64,000 nt of DNA from NCBI GenBank assembly GCA_030427205.1, contig JAUHXC010000008.1, forward strand, positions 124,001-188,000, written 5' to 3'. Under the pieces are notes generated by a model that was given only the letters and a program-made list of their open reading frames with translations, made no database searches and was not told the origin of the DNA. Positions 48,695-57,337 of the stretch are shown here, one piece after another. Source of the DNA: a bacterium. GTDB lineage: Bacteria > Myxococcota_A > Bradymonadia > UBA7976 > UBA1532. Numbering within the stretch: position 1 is the first letter of the stretch; every line of letters starts with the position of its first letter. The translations under genes were made by a program, and so were the position numbers.

Positions 48695-50200
48695 GTGACC
48701 GTGCGCACCCGCATCGCCCCTTCGCCCACCGGCGACCCCCACGTCGGCACCGCCTACGTGGCGCTGTTCAACTACTGCTTCGCCAAGACCCACGGCGGGC
48801 AGTTCATCCTGCGCATCGAAGACACCGACCAGGCCCGCAGCACCCGCGAGTCGGAGGGCGCGATCCTCGCCGCGCTGCGCTGGGTCGGCCTCGAGTGGGA
48901 CGAAGGCCCCGACGTCGGCGGTCCGCACGGCCCCTACCGACAGAGCGAGCGCAGCGCGCTGTACCGCGAGCACGCCGACATCCTGCTCGGCAAGGGCCAC
49001 GCCTTCCGCTGCTTCTGCACCGCCGAGCGGCTGACCGAGGTGCGCAAGGCCCAGATGGCCGCCAAGCAGACGCCGCGCTACGACGGTCACTGCCTGAGCC
49101 TCTCCGCCGACGAGAGCGCCCGCCGCGCCGCCGCCGGCGAGACCCACGTCGTGCGCATGAAGGTGCCCGACGGGGGCACCTGCGTGGTGCATGACCGCCT
49201 GCGCGACCCGATCCACATCGACTACAGCCAGGTCGACATGCAGGTGCTGCTCAAGAGCGACGGCCTGCCGACCTATCACCTCGCCAACGTCGTCGACGAC
49301 CACCACATGGGCATCACCCACGTGATGCGCGGCGAGGAGTGGATCAGCTCGGCGCCCAAGCACCTGCTGCTCTACGGCTACTTCGGCTGGCAGGCGCCCG
49401 AGCTGTGCCACCTGCCGCTCTTGCGCAACCCCGACAAGAGCAAGCTCAGCAAGCGCAAGAACCCGACGAGCATCCTCTACTATCAGCGCATGGGCTTCTT
49501 GCCCGAGGCGCTGCTCAACTACCTCGGGCGCATGGCGTGGTCGATGCCCGACGAGTCGGAGAAGTTCGGGCTCGACCAGATGATGGCCCACTTCGACGTC
49601 GACCGGATCTCGCTCGGCGGGCCCGTCTTCGACGTCGACAAGCTCACGTGGCTCAACGGGCGCTACATCCGCGAAGACCTCGACGACGCCCAGTTCATCG
49701 AGCGCATCGTGCGCTGGCAGCTCAACCGCGAGGCCCTCGCCCCGCTCGTGCCGCTGGTCCGCCCGCGCATCTCGACGTGGAGCGATCTGGTGGACGTCGC
49801 CGGGTTCTTCCTGCAGGGCATGCCGCCGATCACCGCCGACGACCTGGCCCACAAGAAGCTCGAGCCCCAGGAGGTCCAGCGGGTTCTGCAGTGGACCCAG
49901 TGGCAGCTCGAGGCGCTGCCCGCGTGGGACGCCGCGGCCATCGAGGCGACCTTGCGGGCCACCGCCGGCGTGCTCGAGCTCAAGCTGCGCGACTCGCTCG
50001 CGCCGCTGTTCGTGGCCATCTCGGGCAAGAAGAGCTCGACGCCGCTGTTCGATACGATCGGGCTGCTCGGGCGCGACCTGAGCCTGGCGCGGCTGCGGCA
50101 CGGGCTCGAGGTGCTCGGCGGGGTGAGCAAGAAGCAGCAGGGGCGCTGGCAGAAGGCGTATCGCGCGGCGCTCGCGGCGCAGGCCGAGGCGGGCGGCTGA
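48695..50200 (+). CDS. gltX: Glutamyl-tRNA synthetase
   Basis: This 501-residue class I synthetase charges tRNA(Glu) in the cytoplasm. It starts at a GTG (48695) with AGGAGG 6 nt upstream. The HIGH motif is in [13 protein letters not shown]. The KMSKS equivalent is KLSKR in [14 protein letters not shown] zinc-knuckle region CFC...YDGHC, as in the E. coli enzyme, is intact. The C-terminal anticodon-binding helical domain ([21 protein letters not shown]) is complete. The length is normal for the family. Whether it is discriminating or also charges tRNA(Gln) cannot be read from sequence. It converges with the gene ending at 50219, 18 bp apart. Confidence 0.97.
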   Translation: MTVRTRIAPSPTGDPHVGTAYVALFNYCFAKTHGGQFILRIEDTDQARSTRESEGAILAALRWVGLEWDEGPDVGGPHGPYRQSERSALYREHADILLGKGHAFRCFCTAERLTEVRKAQMAAKQTPRYDGHCLSLSADESARRAAAGETHVVRMKVPDGGTCVVHDRLRDPIHIDYSQVDMQVLLKSDGLPTYHLANVVDDHHMGITHVMRGEEWISSAPKHLLLYGYFGWQAPELCHLPLLRNPDKSKLSKRKNPTSILYYQRMGFLPEALLNYLGRMAWSMPDESEKFGLDQMMAHFDVDRISLGGPVFDVDKLTWLNGRYIREDLDDAQFIERIVRWQLNREALAPLVPLVRPRISTWSDLVDVAGFFLQGMPPITADDLAHKKLEPQEVQRVLQWTQWQLEALPAWDAAAIEATLRATAGVLELKLRDSLAPLFVAISGKKSSTPLFDTIGLLGRDLSLARLRHGLEVLGGVSKKQQGRWQKAYRAALAAQAEAGG

Positions 50201-50218
50201 TTCGGGCGGGGGGCGCGC

Positions 50219-51193
50219 CTACTCTTCGGGCAGGCGCAGCTCGGTCGGCGACGAGACGCCGATGTGCGCGCCCCAGATGCCGCCGTCGTCGAAGGCGAAG
50301 CCGAACGGCGCGTCGATGGGCACGTCCAACCGCAGCACCACGTCGGCCCGGCCCAGCCGGATGCGGAACTCGACCTCGGCGCCGATCTGGTCGATCTCGT
50401 CCTGGGCCAACCAGCCGAACTCGCCCTCGTTGAGCGGCACGAGCACATACGACGCCCGCAGCATCGTGCGCACCGACTCGGTATCGAAGGCCACGTCCAG
50501 GTCGACCTGCGCCAGCAGGTTGAAGCCTTCCAGCCCCAGCCCGACCGTCGAGGGGCTGTCGTCGAAGCCATACAGGCCGGCGACGCTCAAGCGCCCGCCG
50601 AGCACCAGCCCGAACGGCCAGCGCTCGTAGAAGTCGAAGTGCCCCACGACCGAGCCGGTCTCCGGCGTCCAGAGCCAGTACTCGCGCCCGCTGCGCATGC
50701 CGGCGGCGGTGATCAGGGCCTCGTTGTCGATCAGCGTCTGCCGCGGCTGCTCGTCGCGCAATATGGCCGTCGGCGCGCCCAGCCCGGCGCCCAGGCGGAT
50801 CTGCCGGCCCAGCGTGCGCCAGACCCAGTAGTGGGCCGCGTAGATGTTGCCGAGCTGGAACGTCTGGGCATCGCCGGCGTCGCCGCTCTTGTCGAGCCAG
50901 ATGAAGCCCAGCGACAGCTCGGCCTCGTTGAAGCCCACCGGCTGCATCACCCGCAGCCGCGGCGACAAGGCGAAGCGATCCTCGCTGAAGCCGGCCTCGT
51001 CCTCGAAGCTGCCGAAGTAGGTGCCCACATCCAGGTGGAACTGCAGATCGCGCTGGCCGTAGCCCGGGCCGAGGCCGATGCCCGCCGCCGGCCGGGTCAG
51101 CTCATGGGGGCTGATCTCGGCGTCGGCCGGGCTCGGTCCGAAAACGGCCGCCACCGCCAGTGCGGCCAGCGAGCGGAGATATCGAGGCTTCAA
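50219..51193 (-). CDS. Predicted outer-membrane beta-barrel protein, unknown function
   Basis: This is 324 residues, started at a TTG (51191-51193) because GGAGG (51201-51205) lies 7 nt upstream and the TTG begins a signal peptide (LKPRYLRSLAALAVAAVFG, cleavage near ADA-EIS). The open frame extends upstream into unlikely sequence. The mature protein has alternating hydrophobic/polar strands with many aromatic residues (for example NIYAAHYWVWRTLG and REYWLWTPETGSVVGHFDFYERW), typical of an outer-membrane barrel. The last residue is Glu rather than the usual terminal Phe. It is divergent from the MYXO-CTERM operon and probably belongs to the same envelope functional set. Confidence 0.65.
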   Translation of the reverse strand: MKPRYLRSLAALAVAAVFGPSPADAEISPHELTRPAAGIGLGPGYGQRDLQFHLDVGTYFGSFEDEAGFSEDRFALSPRLRVMQPVGFNEAELSLGFIWLDKSGDAGDAQTFQLGNIYAAHYWVWRTLGRQIRLGAGLGAPTAILRDEQPRQTLIDNEALITAAGMRSGREYWLWTPETGSVVGHFDFYERWPFGLVLGGRLSVAGLYGFDDSPSTVGLGLEGFNLLAQVDLDVAFDTESVRTMLRASYVLVPLNEGEFGWLAQDEIDQIGAEVEFRIRLGRADVVLRLDVPIDAPFGFAFDDGGIWGAHIGVSSPTELRLPEE

Positions 51194-51393
51194 CGGGTGT
51201 CCTCCGAAGCGCCAACGGGGCCCTCTGGTGTACTCCCTCGACGCACATCCACGCAAGTCCCGGGCGACGGGCCGGTCGGGCGGCGACGATCGACGGGTGA
51301 GCGCCGACCCCGTTGACAGGAGCGACCGCGATTTGCTGCGCTGTACGGGCGCCGCGGGGTGACCGCGGCCCACGTCTCCGGGGGGAGGGCGAG

Positions 51394-53730
51394 ATGAAGC
51401 AGATGGGACCGCGGGCGGCCGGTCGGGCACGGACCGCACACTGCAAATCCAGACGCCGCGCGACCATCGCGTTCGGTATCGCGCTCGGCGTCGGCCTGTC
51501 GGGCGGCCCCGCGTGGGCGCTGCCCGAGGGCACCCCACAGCTCGGGCTGACCCAGGGCCTCGACAGCAATACCACCGTGCGAGTCCGGGTGGTCGACGCC
51601 GACGAGACCATTCAAGTGTGCTCCAGCGACGACGGGGTGCAGGACGCCAACGTCGCCGCCGGGGAGAACGGGCGCATCGACCAGGTGCCCGGCGCGCCCA
51701 ACCCGGTCGACCCCGAGCGCTTCGGCGCCGAGATCGTGGCCTATGCCCCCAGCGCCAATGAATGCGCCGGGTTCGCCGACTGCGACCTCGCCGTGCCCGA
51801 GCTGTGCTACGTGCAGCCCTACGGGGTGACCATCGAGACCTTCCGCGAGCGCAACGGCCGCGAGCCTGCGGGCAGCGAGCGGGCCCGCTGCGGGCGGGTG
51901 CTGTCGGTGACCCCCGGCGGCGTCGGGCACTGCACCGCGGCCACCGACGACCCGCTGTACCACGCCATCGACGCCGGCGAGCCCGGCGTATGGTCGTTCG
52001 ACTTCGCCGGCGAGCCCGAGACCCGCACCCCGAGCGGCACCTCGACCCGCTTCTTCCAGATCGAGGTGCTGCGCCCGGACAATACGCCGGTCGACGGCGG
52101 GCGGGTCAGCGCGCTCTTCTGGCAGCTCAACGCCCACGACTTCGACTACAGCACCAGCGCCGACTTCTACGCGGTGGCCCCGGTGGGCGACGGCGCGCGG
52201 GTCTTCGTCATCGACTTCGAGGCGCTGCGCGGCTTCCGCTACATCGTCGTGGCCAACGACGACGGCCTCGCCGACCACCCCGACCAGAGCTGGTGCGAGT
52301 TCGGCGACCCCGACGGCGACGGCCTCTGCCCCGAGCAGGGCGACGGCGACCGGCAGATCTTCTACTCGCAGTACGTCATCCACCTCAACTACCCCGACCC
52401 GCCGCCCGATCCGCCGTCGGAGCCGCGCATCGCCGAGTTCACCTTCGAAGACGAGGCCGGCACCCCCAGCATCAGCCCCGACGGCGACGGCGTGCAGGAC
52501 GCCGGCGTCTTCCGCTTCGTGCCCAACCTGCGCGGCGTCTGGCGGCTCATCGTCGACACCGACGGCGACGGCGCCTTCGACCCGACCCGCGACTTCGCCC
52601 GCCGCGGCCGGGTCGGCAACGCCGGCGAAGCCATCGAGGTGCCCTTCGACGGCCTCGACCCCGACGGGGCCCCCTACCCCGACGGCGACTACCCGGTGTA
52701 CCTCGAGCTCAGCGTCGGCGAGACCCACTTCCCCATGGCCGACATCGAAGACAATACCGCCGGCTTCCTGATGTGGGAGCAGCCGGGCCCCGACCCCGGC
52801 GAGCGCATCCCGCTGCCGATGTACTGGGACGACACCGCGGTCGTGCTCGACCTCGACGCGCAGCCCGCCGGCTACCGCATCACCGGCTGGCCCGACGGAT
52901 CGAGCGTGCCGCCGGCGGCCCACGAGCGCCGCGCCTGGAGCCAGCCGGGCTTCCCCGCCGACGACCGCCCGATCGTCTTCGACACCTGGGTGCCCGGCGC
53001 CCGCGCAACCGCCGACGGGTTCGGCTGCCGTCGCTGCGACGGCCCACGTCAGGCGCTGACCATCGGCCCGGACGAGAGCGGCGACCGCGACATGGACGGC
53101 CTGCCCGACGACGTCGAAGACGCCAACGGCAACGGCGTGGTCGACGAGGGCGAGACCGACCCCGACGACCCGGACACCGACGACGACGGCATCGGCGACG
53201 GCGACGAGCGCAACGCCGAGAACCCCACCGACCCCCTGCGGGCCGATACCGACGGCGACGGCCTGCCCGACAGCAGCGAAGACCGCAACGGCAACGGCCG
53301 GGTCGACGACGGCGAGACCGACCCCACCAACCCCGACAGCGACGGCGACGGGCTGCTCGACGGCGCCGAAGACGCCGACGGCGACGGGGTCGTCGACCCC
53401 AACGAGAGCGACCCGCTCGACGACGACACCGACGGCGACGGCATCCTCGACGGGCAGGACGCCAACCCGACCGTGCCCGACATGGACGCCGCCCCGATGG
53501 ACACCGCCGACGCCGCGCCCGATCCGCCGGGCGACGCCGGCGTCGACGGCGCCGGCGACCCGCGCCTCGACGTGACCGTCGGCGGACAGGACGCCGCCGA
53601 CGACACCATGCTCAACAGCGGCGACGAAGGCTGCGACTGCGCGGCCGATGACGGCGGCAGCCCATGGCCGCTCACTCTGCTGCTCGTTTTCGGTATCCTG
53701 CGGCGCACACAGCGAAGGCAGCACCCATGA
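51394..53730 (+). CDS. Surface protein with TSP3 repeats and C-terminal MYXO-CTERM sorting signal
   Basis: This is 778 residues, started at the ATG at 51394 after a GGGGGAGG site. A long basic N-region precedes the signal peptide (cleavage near AWA-LPE). Residues about 30-560 contain unrecognised beta-rich modules with Cys pairs and an Ig-like middle (SPDGDGVQDAG...GDYPVYLEL) resembling FlgD/CARDB-type folds. Residues about 565-690 are TSP3-like Ca-binding repeats with DTDDDGIGDGDE. Next is an Asp/Ala-rich spacer, then the MYXO-CTERM region: GCDC, a short linker, WPLTLLLVFGIL and RRTQRR. Myxosortase-type processing at the Cys should anchor it to the surface. The stop overlaps the next start (ATGA). 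It is the first gene of a three-gene operon. Confidence 0.8.
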   Translation: MKQMGPRAAGRARTAHCKSRRRATIAFGIALGVGLSGGPAWALPEGTPQLGLTQGLDSNTTVRVRVVDADETIQVCSSDDGVQDANVAAGENGRIDQVPGAPNPVDPERFGAEIVAYAPSANECAGFADCDLAVPELCYVQPYGVTIETFRERNGREPAGSERARCGRVLSVTPGGVGHCTAATDDPLYHAIDAGEPGVWSFDFAGEPETRTPSGTSTRFFQIEVLRPDNTPVDGGRVSALFWQLNAHDFDYSTSADFYAVAPVGDGARVFVIDFEALRGFRYIVVANDDGLADHPDQSWCEFGDPDGDGLCPEQGDGDRQIFYSQYVIHLNYPDPPPDPPSEPRIAEFTFEDEAGTPSISPDGDGVQDAGVFRFVPNLRGVWRLIVDTDGDGAFDPTRDFARRGRVGNAGEAIEVPFDGLDPDGAPYPDGDYPVYLELSVGETHFPMADIEDNTAGFLMWEQPGPDPGERIPLPMYWDDTAVVLDLDAQPAGYRITGWPDGSSVPPAAHERRAWSQPGFPADDRPIVFDTWVPGARATADGFGCRRCDGPRQALTIGPDESGDRDMDGLPDDVEDANGNGVVDEGETDPDDPDTDDDGIGDGDERNAENPTDPLRADTDGDGLPDSSEDRNGNGRVDDGETDPTNPDSDGDGLLDGAEDADGDGVVDPNESDPLDDDTDGDGILDGQDANPTVPDMDAAPMDTADAAPDPPGDAGVDGAGDPRLDVTVGGQDAADDTMLNSGDEGCDCAADDGGSPWPLTLLLVFGILRRTQRRQHP

Positions 53731-54650
53731 AGCGCCCCTCCCCCGCCCGCTCGGCCCGAGCATCGGCCTGCGCGACCGCCCTGACAGCGGCCCTGGCGCT
53801 CGCGGCCGGCTGCGCGGGCGACGACGGCCCGCCGCCCGCGCCGACGCCGCCCGCCGTCGACGACCTGCTGCTCGAGTTCGACGCCATCGACGGCGTGCTC
53901 GACGCCGACGCCGCCCGCGACCTGGTCGACGGCGCGCTCGGCGACGTGGTGACCCTCGCGGCGATCGGCGTGCTGATGGCCGAGCTCGACACCGCCGCCG
54001 GCGAGCTCGACAAAGCCAGCGGCACCAGCGCCCAGAGCGAGTCCCTGACCGCCCGAATGCCCCCAGCGGCCGCCAGCGGCGCCCAGGGGCCCGATCGGGC
54101 AGCCCCCCCTGTGTCACAGCGGGCCTATGCGCTCAACGTCGCAGCGGGCTCCTGGGCGCGCCTGACGCACCTCTGCCCCGGCACGGACGGCTCGGTGGCC
54201 GACCCAGCCAACGGCTCGATCGTGCTGCGCTCGGTCTTCGACCTGCTGACCATCGCCACCGACGGCCTCGAGCGGGTCGTCGTCTGGGGCGAGGCCAGCG
54301 ACTGCCTGCTGGCCAGCGAAGAGGGGCTGGCGACGCTCGACGCCGACATCACCGGCGCGATGGAGCTCACCGGCAGCAACGACCTCATCCTGTCGCTCGT
54401 CGGCCAGCTCGTCACCGCCGACGGCACGCCCTCGGGCTTCGACCTGCGCCTGCAGCAGACCGACGACGGCTACGCCCTGCTGCGCGAGGTGGCGGGCAAC
54501 GGCACCTTCCTCGTCGGCGTGCGGGTGCTCGACTCGAGCGTCACCGAAGCCACGCTGACCGACGTCGACGGCGTCTGGGTGTGCACCTTCGACGCCGACG
54601 AGAGCACCGGCGAATGCAGCCGCGACGGGGAGGTGTTCGCGTGGCCCTGA
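53727..54650 (+). CDS. Lipoprotein of unknown function
   Basis: This is 307 residues beginning at the ATG at 53727 that overlaps the previous stop (ATGA). A lipoprotein signal ends in LALAAGC (Cys about 29). After an acidic, Pro-rich linker there is a helical part (residues about 40-130, DDLLLEFDAIDGVLDADAARDL) and a beta-rich part with two Cys pairs (LTHLCPGT/SDCLLAS and VWVCTFD/TGECSRD). It matches no family I recognise. The last ten bases overlap the next gene's GTG start region, so the three genes are probably co-translated. The context suggests a periplasmic or outer-membrane partner of the MYXO-CTERM protein. Confidence 0.7.
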   Translation: MKRPSPARSARASACATALTAALALAAGCAGDDGPPPAPTPPAVDDLLLEFDAIDGVLDADAARDLVDGALGDVVTLAAIGVLMAELDTAAGELDKASGTSAQSESLTARMPPAAASGAQGPDRAAPPVSQRAYALNVAAGSWARLTHLCPGTDGSVADPANGSIVLRSVFDLLTIATDGLERVVVWGEASDCLLASEEGLATLDADITGAMELTGSNDLILSLVGQLVTADGTPSGFDLRLQQTDDGYALLREVAGNGTFLVGVRVLDSSVTEATLTDVDGVWVCTFDADESTGECSRDGEVFAWP

Positions 54651-55486
54651 CCCGCCCCCTGCGTTCACGGCTCGGCGCGCTCGCGCTCGCCGCCTGCCTC
54701 GTCGGACTCGCCGCGCCCGCGTCGGCGTGGCACGAGCCCAGCCGCCCGGTGACCGACTACTCCGCCGCGACGCTCAACGGCGGCGAGTGGCGGATCTACG
54801 TCACCGGCCTGCTCGAATACGGCATCACCGACAACTTCGAGATCGGCACCATGCCGCTGCTCGACATCGCCCGGGTGCCCAACCTCGTCGCCAAGTGGAG
54901 CTTCATTCCCGGCGAGGGCTTCTCCATGGCGGCCTCGGGCGGGATCATCACGACCAACGCCCAGTACTTCAACGACCTCGCCCCCGACGTGCAGGTGTAC
55001 TTCATCCCGGTGGCCCTCTTCGCGAGCTGGCGCCTGCCCGGCGGCGACGTGGCGGTGCACGGCGGGCTGCACTACGCCACCGTCGGCACCTCGGGCTCGT
55101 CGAGCGTCAGCGACGCCTTCGGCATCGACGCCGCCCTGCGCGGATCGAGCCTCAAGCTGGCCCCGGTGCTCGAGCTGCGCACCTCACGGGGCTTCGCCTG
55201 GGTCTTGGAGGGGTCGGTCTCGCTGAGCCAGAACGCCGAGGTCGCCGGCAGCACGACCTACACCAGCGAGGATGGGCGGACCACGGTCGAGATCTTCGCC
55301 AGCGGCGGGATCGACGACGCCGGCGACAAGTGGCTGGCCAACGCGTCGGTCAGCGCGTACTGGAGCTGGGATGTCTTCAACCTGAAGCTGGGCGTGGTCT
55401 ACGGGCATGTCGAGCTGCCGCTGGTGGGGGTGTTCGTCGATCAGCTGTCGATCCTGCCGAAGTTCAACATGTACTGGCGATTCTGA
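54641..55486 (+). CDS. Predicted outer-membrane barrel-like protein, unknown function
   Basis: This is 281 residues with a GTG start (54641) inside the end of the lipoprotein gene and a GGGGAGG site about 8 nt upstream. The signal peptide is clear (cleavage near ASA-WHE). The mature protein is a series of amphipathic strands (for example EWRIYVTGLLEYGITDNFEIGT and VAVHGGLHYATVG) and ends in an aromatic strand, FNMYWRF, with C-terminal Phe, the classical outer-membrane-protein end recognised by the Bam machinery. It is the third gene of the overlapping set with the surface protein and the lipoprotein. Confidence 0.75.
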   Translation: MALTRPLRSRLGALALAACLVGLAAPASAWHEPSRPVTDYSAATLNGGEWRIYVTGLLEYGITDNFEIGTMPLLDIARVPNLVAKWSFIPGEGFSMAASGGIITTNAQYFNDLAPDVQVYFIPVALFASWRLPGGDVAVHGGLHYATVGTSGSSSVSDAFGIDAALRGSSLKLAPVLELRTSRGFAWVLEGSVSLSQNAEVAGSTTYTSEDGRTTVEIFASGGIDDAGDKWLANASVSAYWSWDVFNLKLGVVYGHVELPLVGVFVDQLSILPKFNMYWRF

Positions 55487-55507
55487 GCCGCCGCGCCCGC
55501 CCCGCCT

Positions 55508-55825
55508 TCAGCCCAGCCACTCGTCAAAGACCGCCGGCAGCTCCGACGCCCGCTTGACCATGCGCCACGGCACGGCGAGGTGCTCGCACAGGCCACGCAC
55601 CGTCTCGGTCGCCGAGTGCCCGTTGAACTGCTGCACGATCACCACCCGGTCCGTGCCGCCGCGGCGGATGCTCTCGCACAGCCGCTGGGCCTCACCGCGC
55701 CCGCCATCCCGGGTCGAGGCGTAGGTGCGCACTCTCAGCCCCCTGCGCTTCGCCTGCCGCGCCCGGCGGCGCGCTGCCCGACCGCCGCCCAACACCGCGA
55801 TCTTCAGCTTCGCCGGCCCTACCAT
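55508..55825 (-). CDS. DUF2325-like small protein, coupled to viperin
   Basis: This is 105 residues. The start ATG (55823-55825) lies inside the viperin stop region (ATGGTAG, 7-nt overlap), so expression should be coupled. The pattern is a Rossmann-like alpha/beta fold: strand plus Gly loop (KIAVLGGGRAARRRA), a basic helix, an acidic turn (TRDGG), then DRVVIVQQFNGHSATE and a helix (LCEHLAVPW). This fits the DUF2325 family, whose function is not established. It lacks a P-loop, so it is not the nucleotide kinase often found near viperins. A nucleotide-handling or regulatory role is inference from context only. Confidence 0.7.
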   Translation of the reverse strand: MVGPAKLKIAVLGGGRAARRRARQAKRRGLRVRTYASTRDGGRGEAQRLCESIRRGGTDRVVIVQQFNGHSATETVRGLCEHLAVPWRMVKRASELPAVFDEWLG

Positions 55826-56703
55826 CGGTACAGCCCCCCGCGCTCGACCAGCTTGTCCGGGTCGAAGCCGACCGCTCGGGCCGCCGCGGCGACGCCCACG
55901 TCGAGGACCGGTGCGCTGTAGACGTGCCGTCCGGTGCTGTTGCCATAGAAGCGCCCGAGCGGATCGACCATCAGGTACGAGCCGGTCATCGCGTCATTGT
56001 CTTCGACGACGGGGCCGAAGCCCTCGGCTTCCAAGGCGCGATGCCGGACCACCCAGGCGTCGAACTGGGCGGACGTGACCAGCAGATCGTCTACCGATCC
56101 GTCGTTCTGCCCGTCGACCGGCAGCACCTGGAAGACCTTCCATCGATCCGGGCGGAAGACGCGGACATAGGCCCGCATGTCTTCGCGCCAGTTGAGCGCG
56201 GTCACAACCGTATTGAGCTTGAGCCGCAGCCCCGCCCGGCGGACGCGGGCGGCCAGCTCGAGGCTGCGCGAGGCGTGGGTGCCGTCGCCGCGGCCCAGCG
56301 CCGCCTGGATGTCTTCGTCGGCCGAGTCGACCGAGAGGCCGACCCAGTCGAGGTCGCTCGCCTGCCGGTCGAGCAGCCGGTCGAGGCGGAAGCCATTGGT
56401 GATGATGCTGACGACGAAGCCCAGCCGGCGGGCCTCGGCGACGAGCGGCCCGATCTCGGGGTGCATCGTCGGCTCGCCGCCGGCGAAGTTGATCTTCTCG
56501 GTGCCCGCCGCCCGCAACGCGGCCAGCAGCCGCAGGGACTCATCCAGCGGCAGCCGCCCCTTCACCTCGCGGAACGTCGCGAAGCAGAACCGGCACTTCA
56601 GGTTGCACGGCTTGTAGAGGTGCCAGTTGACGGCGATGTGTGGGTTCTCCCGCGCGGTGAGCGTCGGGTGGACGGGACGAACGGTGTCGGTTGGGGCCTG
56701 CAT
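55819..56703 (-). CDS. Prokaryotic viperin (antiviral radical SAM enzyme)
   Basis: This is 294 residues. The start ATG (56701-56703) has GGAGG 7 nt upstream. The radical SAM cluster motif is C33-x3-C37-x2-C40 (KPCNLKCRFCFATF), followed by the SAM-binding GGEP (75-78, INFAGGEPT). The C-terminal part follows the viperin pattern closely: RWKVFQVLPVDGQND, then EDNDAMTGSYLMVDPLGRF, then PVLDVGV and a final KLVERGGLYRW, matching human viperin's RWKVFQ, SYLILD, ILDVGVEEA and RGGKYIW segments. Prokaryotic viperins convert NTPs to 3'-deoxy-3',4'-didehydro-NTPs that terminate phage RNA synthesis. Which nucleotide it uses is not readable here. It has no N-terminal membrane helix, unlike animal viperin, as expected for bacteria. 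Confidence 0.93.
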   Translation of the reverse strand: MQAPTDTVRPVHPTLTARENPHIAVNWHLYKPCNLKCRFCFATFREVKGRLPLDESLRLLAALRAAGTEKINFAGGEPTMHPEIGPLVAEARRLGFVVSIITNGFRLDRLLDRQASDLDWVGLSVDSADEDIQAALGRGDGTHASRSLELAARVRRAGLRLKLNTVVTALNWREDMRAYVRVFRPDRWKVFQVLPVDGQNDGSVDDLLVTSAQFDAWVVRHRALEAEGFGPVVEDNDAMTGSYLMVDPLGRFYGNSTGRHVYSAPVLDVGVAAAARAVGFDPDKLVERGGLYRW

Positions 56704-56830
56704 GGCCTGCCTCCGGTGAAGACGCCGCAGGTGGATTCCTGCGCGCGTTCCACCCGGCTCCACAGGTGAGGGTCGATTTCGTGACCGATTTTTTTCGATC
56801 GGGCGGAGCTTTTCTTCCAAGGCCCTGGAA

Positions 56831-57289
56831 TCAATAGGGTCTCCGCCGCCGAGAATCGCACCGCACGCTGCACTTCATCTTCTCCTTGGCCCGTTGAAAC
56901 CGCTTTCGCGCGGTCTCGGGCGTGATGCTCAGGTCAGCGGCGATGCTGTCGTACGACCGTTCGTCGAGGCGCAAGTCGACCACGCGGCGCTGGTCGGACG
57001 GGAGCAGACGATAGGCGCTGTCGACCTGACGCTTCATCCGGTCGAGCTCCGCGGTCTCGAGTGGGCCCGGCACGGTCTGCCATTCACGGATCAGATCGCC
57101 GATGTCCTGCTCGTACCTGGCCCGGGTCTCCTTGCGCTCCTGGAAGTTCTGGCTCGTATGCTTCACCGACGTCCAATACGTCTCGACGACATGATCCCGT
57201 GGTCGATCACGATACGACTTGCACGTATCGGCCAGCGCCTTCATGGCTACGTCTTCTGCGTCCGCTCGCGAGAAGCGCCACTTGTTCAC
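56831..57289 (-). CDS. Short sigma-70-family (ECF-like) sigma factor
   Basis: This is about 152 residues from a GTG (57287-57289). No ribosome site is evident, and the frame stays open to a TAG 48 nt upstream that ends the neighbouring membrane-protein gene, without another start codon. The N-terminal part (WRFSRADAEDVAMKALADT) fits sigma region 2. The C-terminal part (LLPSDQRRVVDLRLDERSYDSIAADLSITPETARKRFQRAKEKMK region) is a typical sigma region 4 HTH. It is short for an ECF sigma. It may direct its own transcription or that of the viperin 127 bp downstream. That gap contains an AT-rich patch with a T7 run near 56790 but no promoter I can defend. Confidence 0.65.
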   Translation of the reverse strand: MNKWRFSRADAEDVAMKALADTCKSYRDRPRDHVVETYWTSVKHTSQNFQERKETRARYEQDIGDLIREWQTVPGPLETAELDRMKRQVDSAYRLLPSDQRRVVDLRLDERSYDSIAADLSITPETARKRFQRAKEKMKCSVRCDSRRRRPY

Positions 57290-57337
57290 GACGTAGCCGA
57301 TGGCCCGTTCGACCTGCGCCTTCTCTCCCGGCTGAGG

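Noticed and set aside
56775-56800. T-run with flanking CGAT inverted repeat between the sigma-like gene and viperin as a terminator
   Set aside because: The stem is only about 5 bp and the A/T run lies in the loop, not after the stem. It would also cut off viperin from any upstream promoter without other support.
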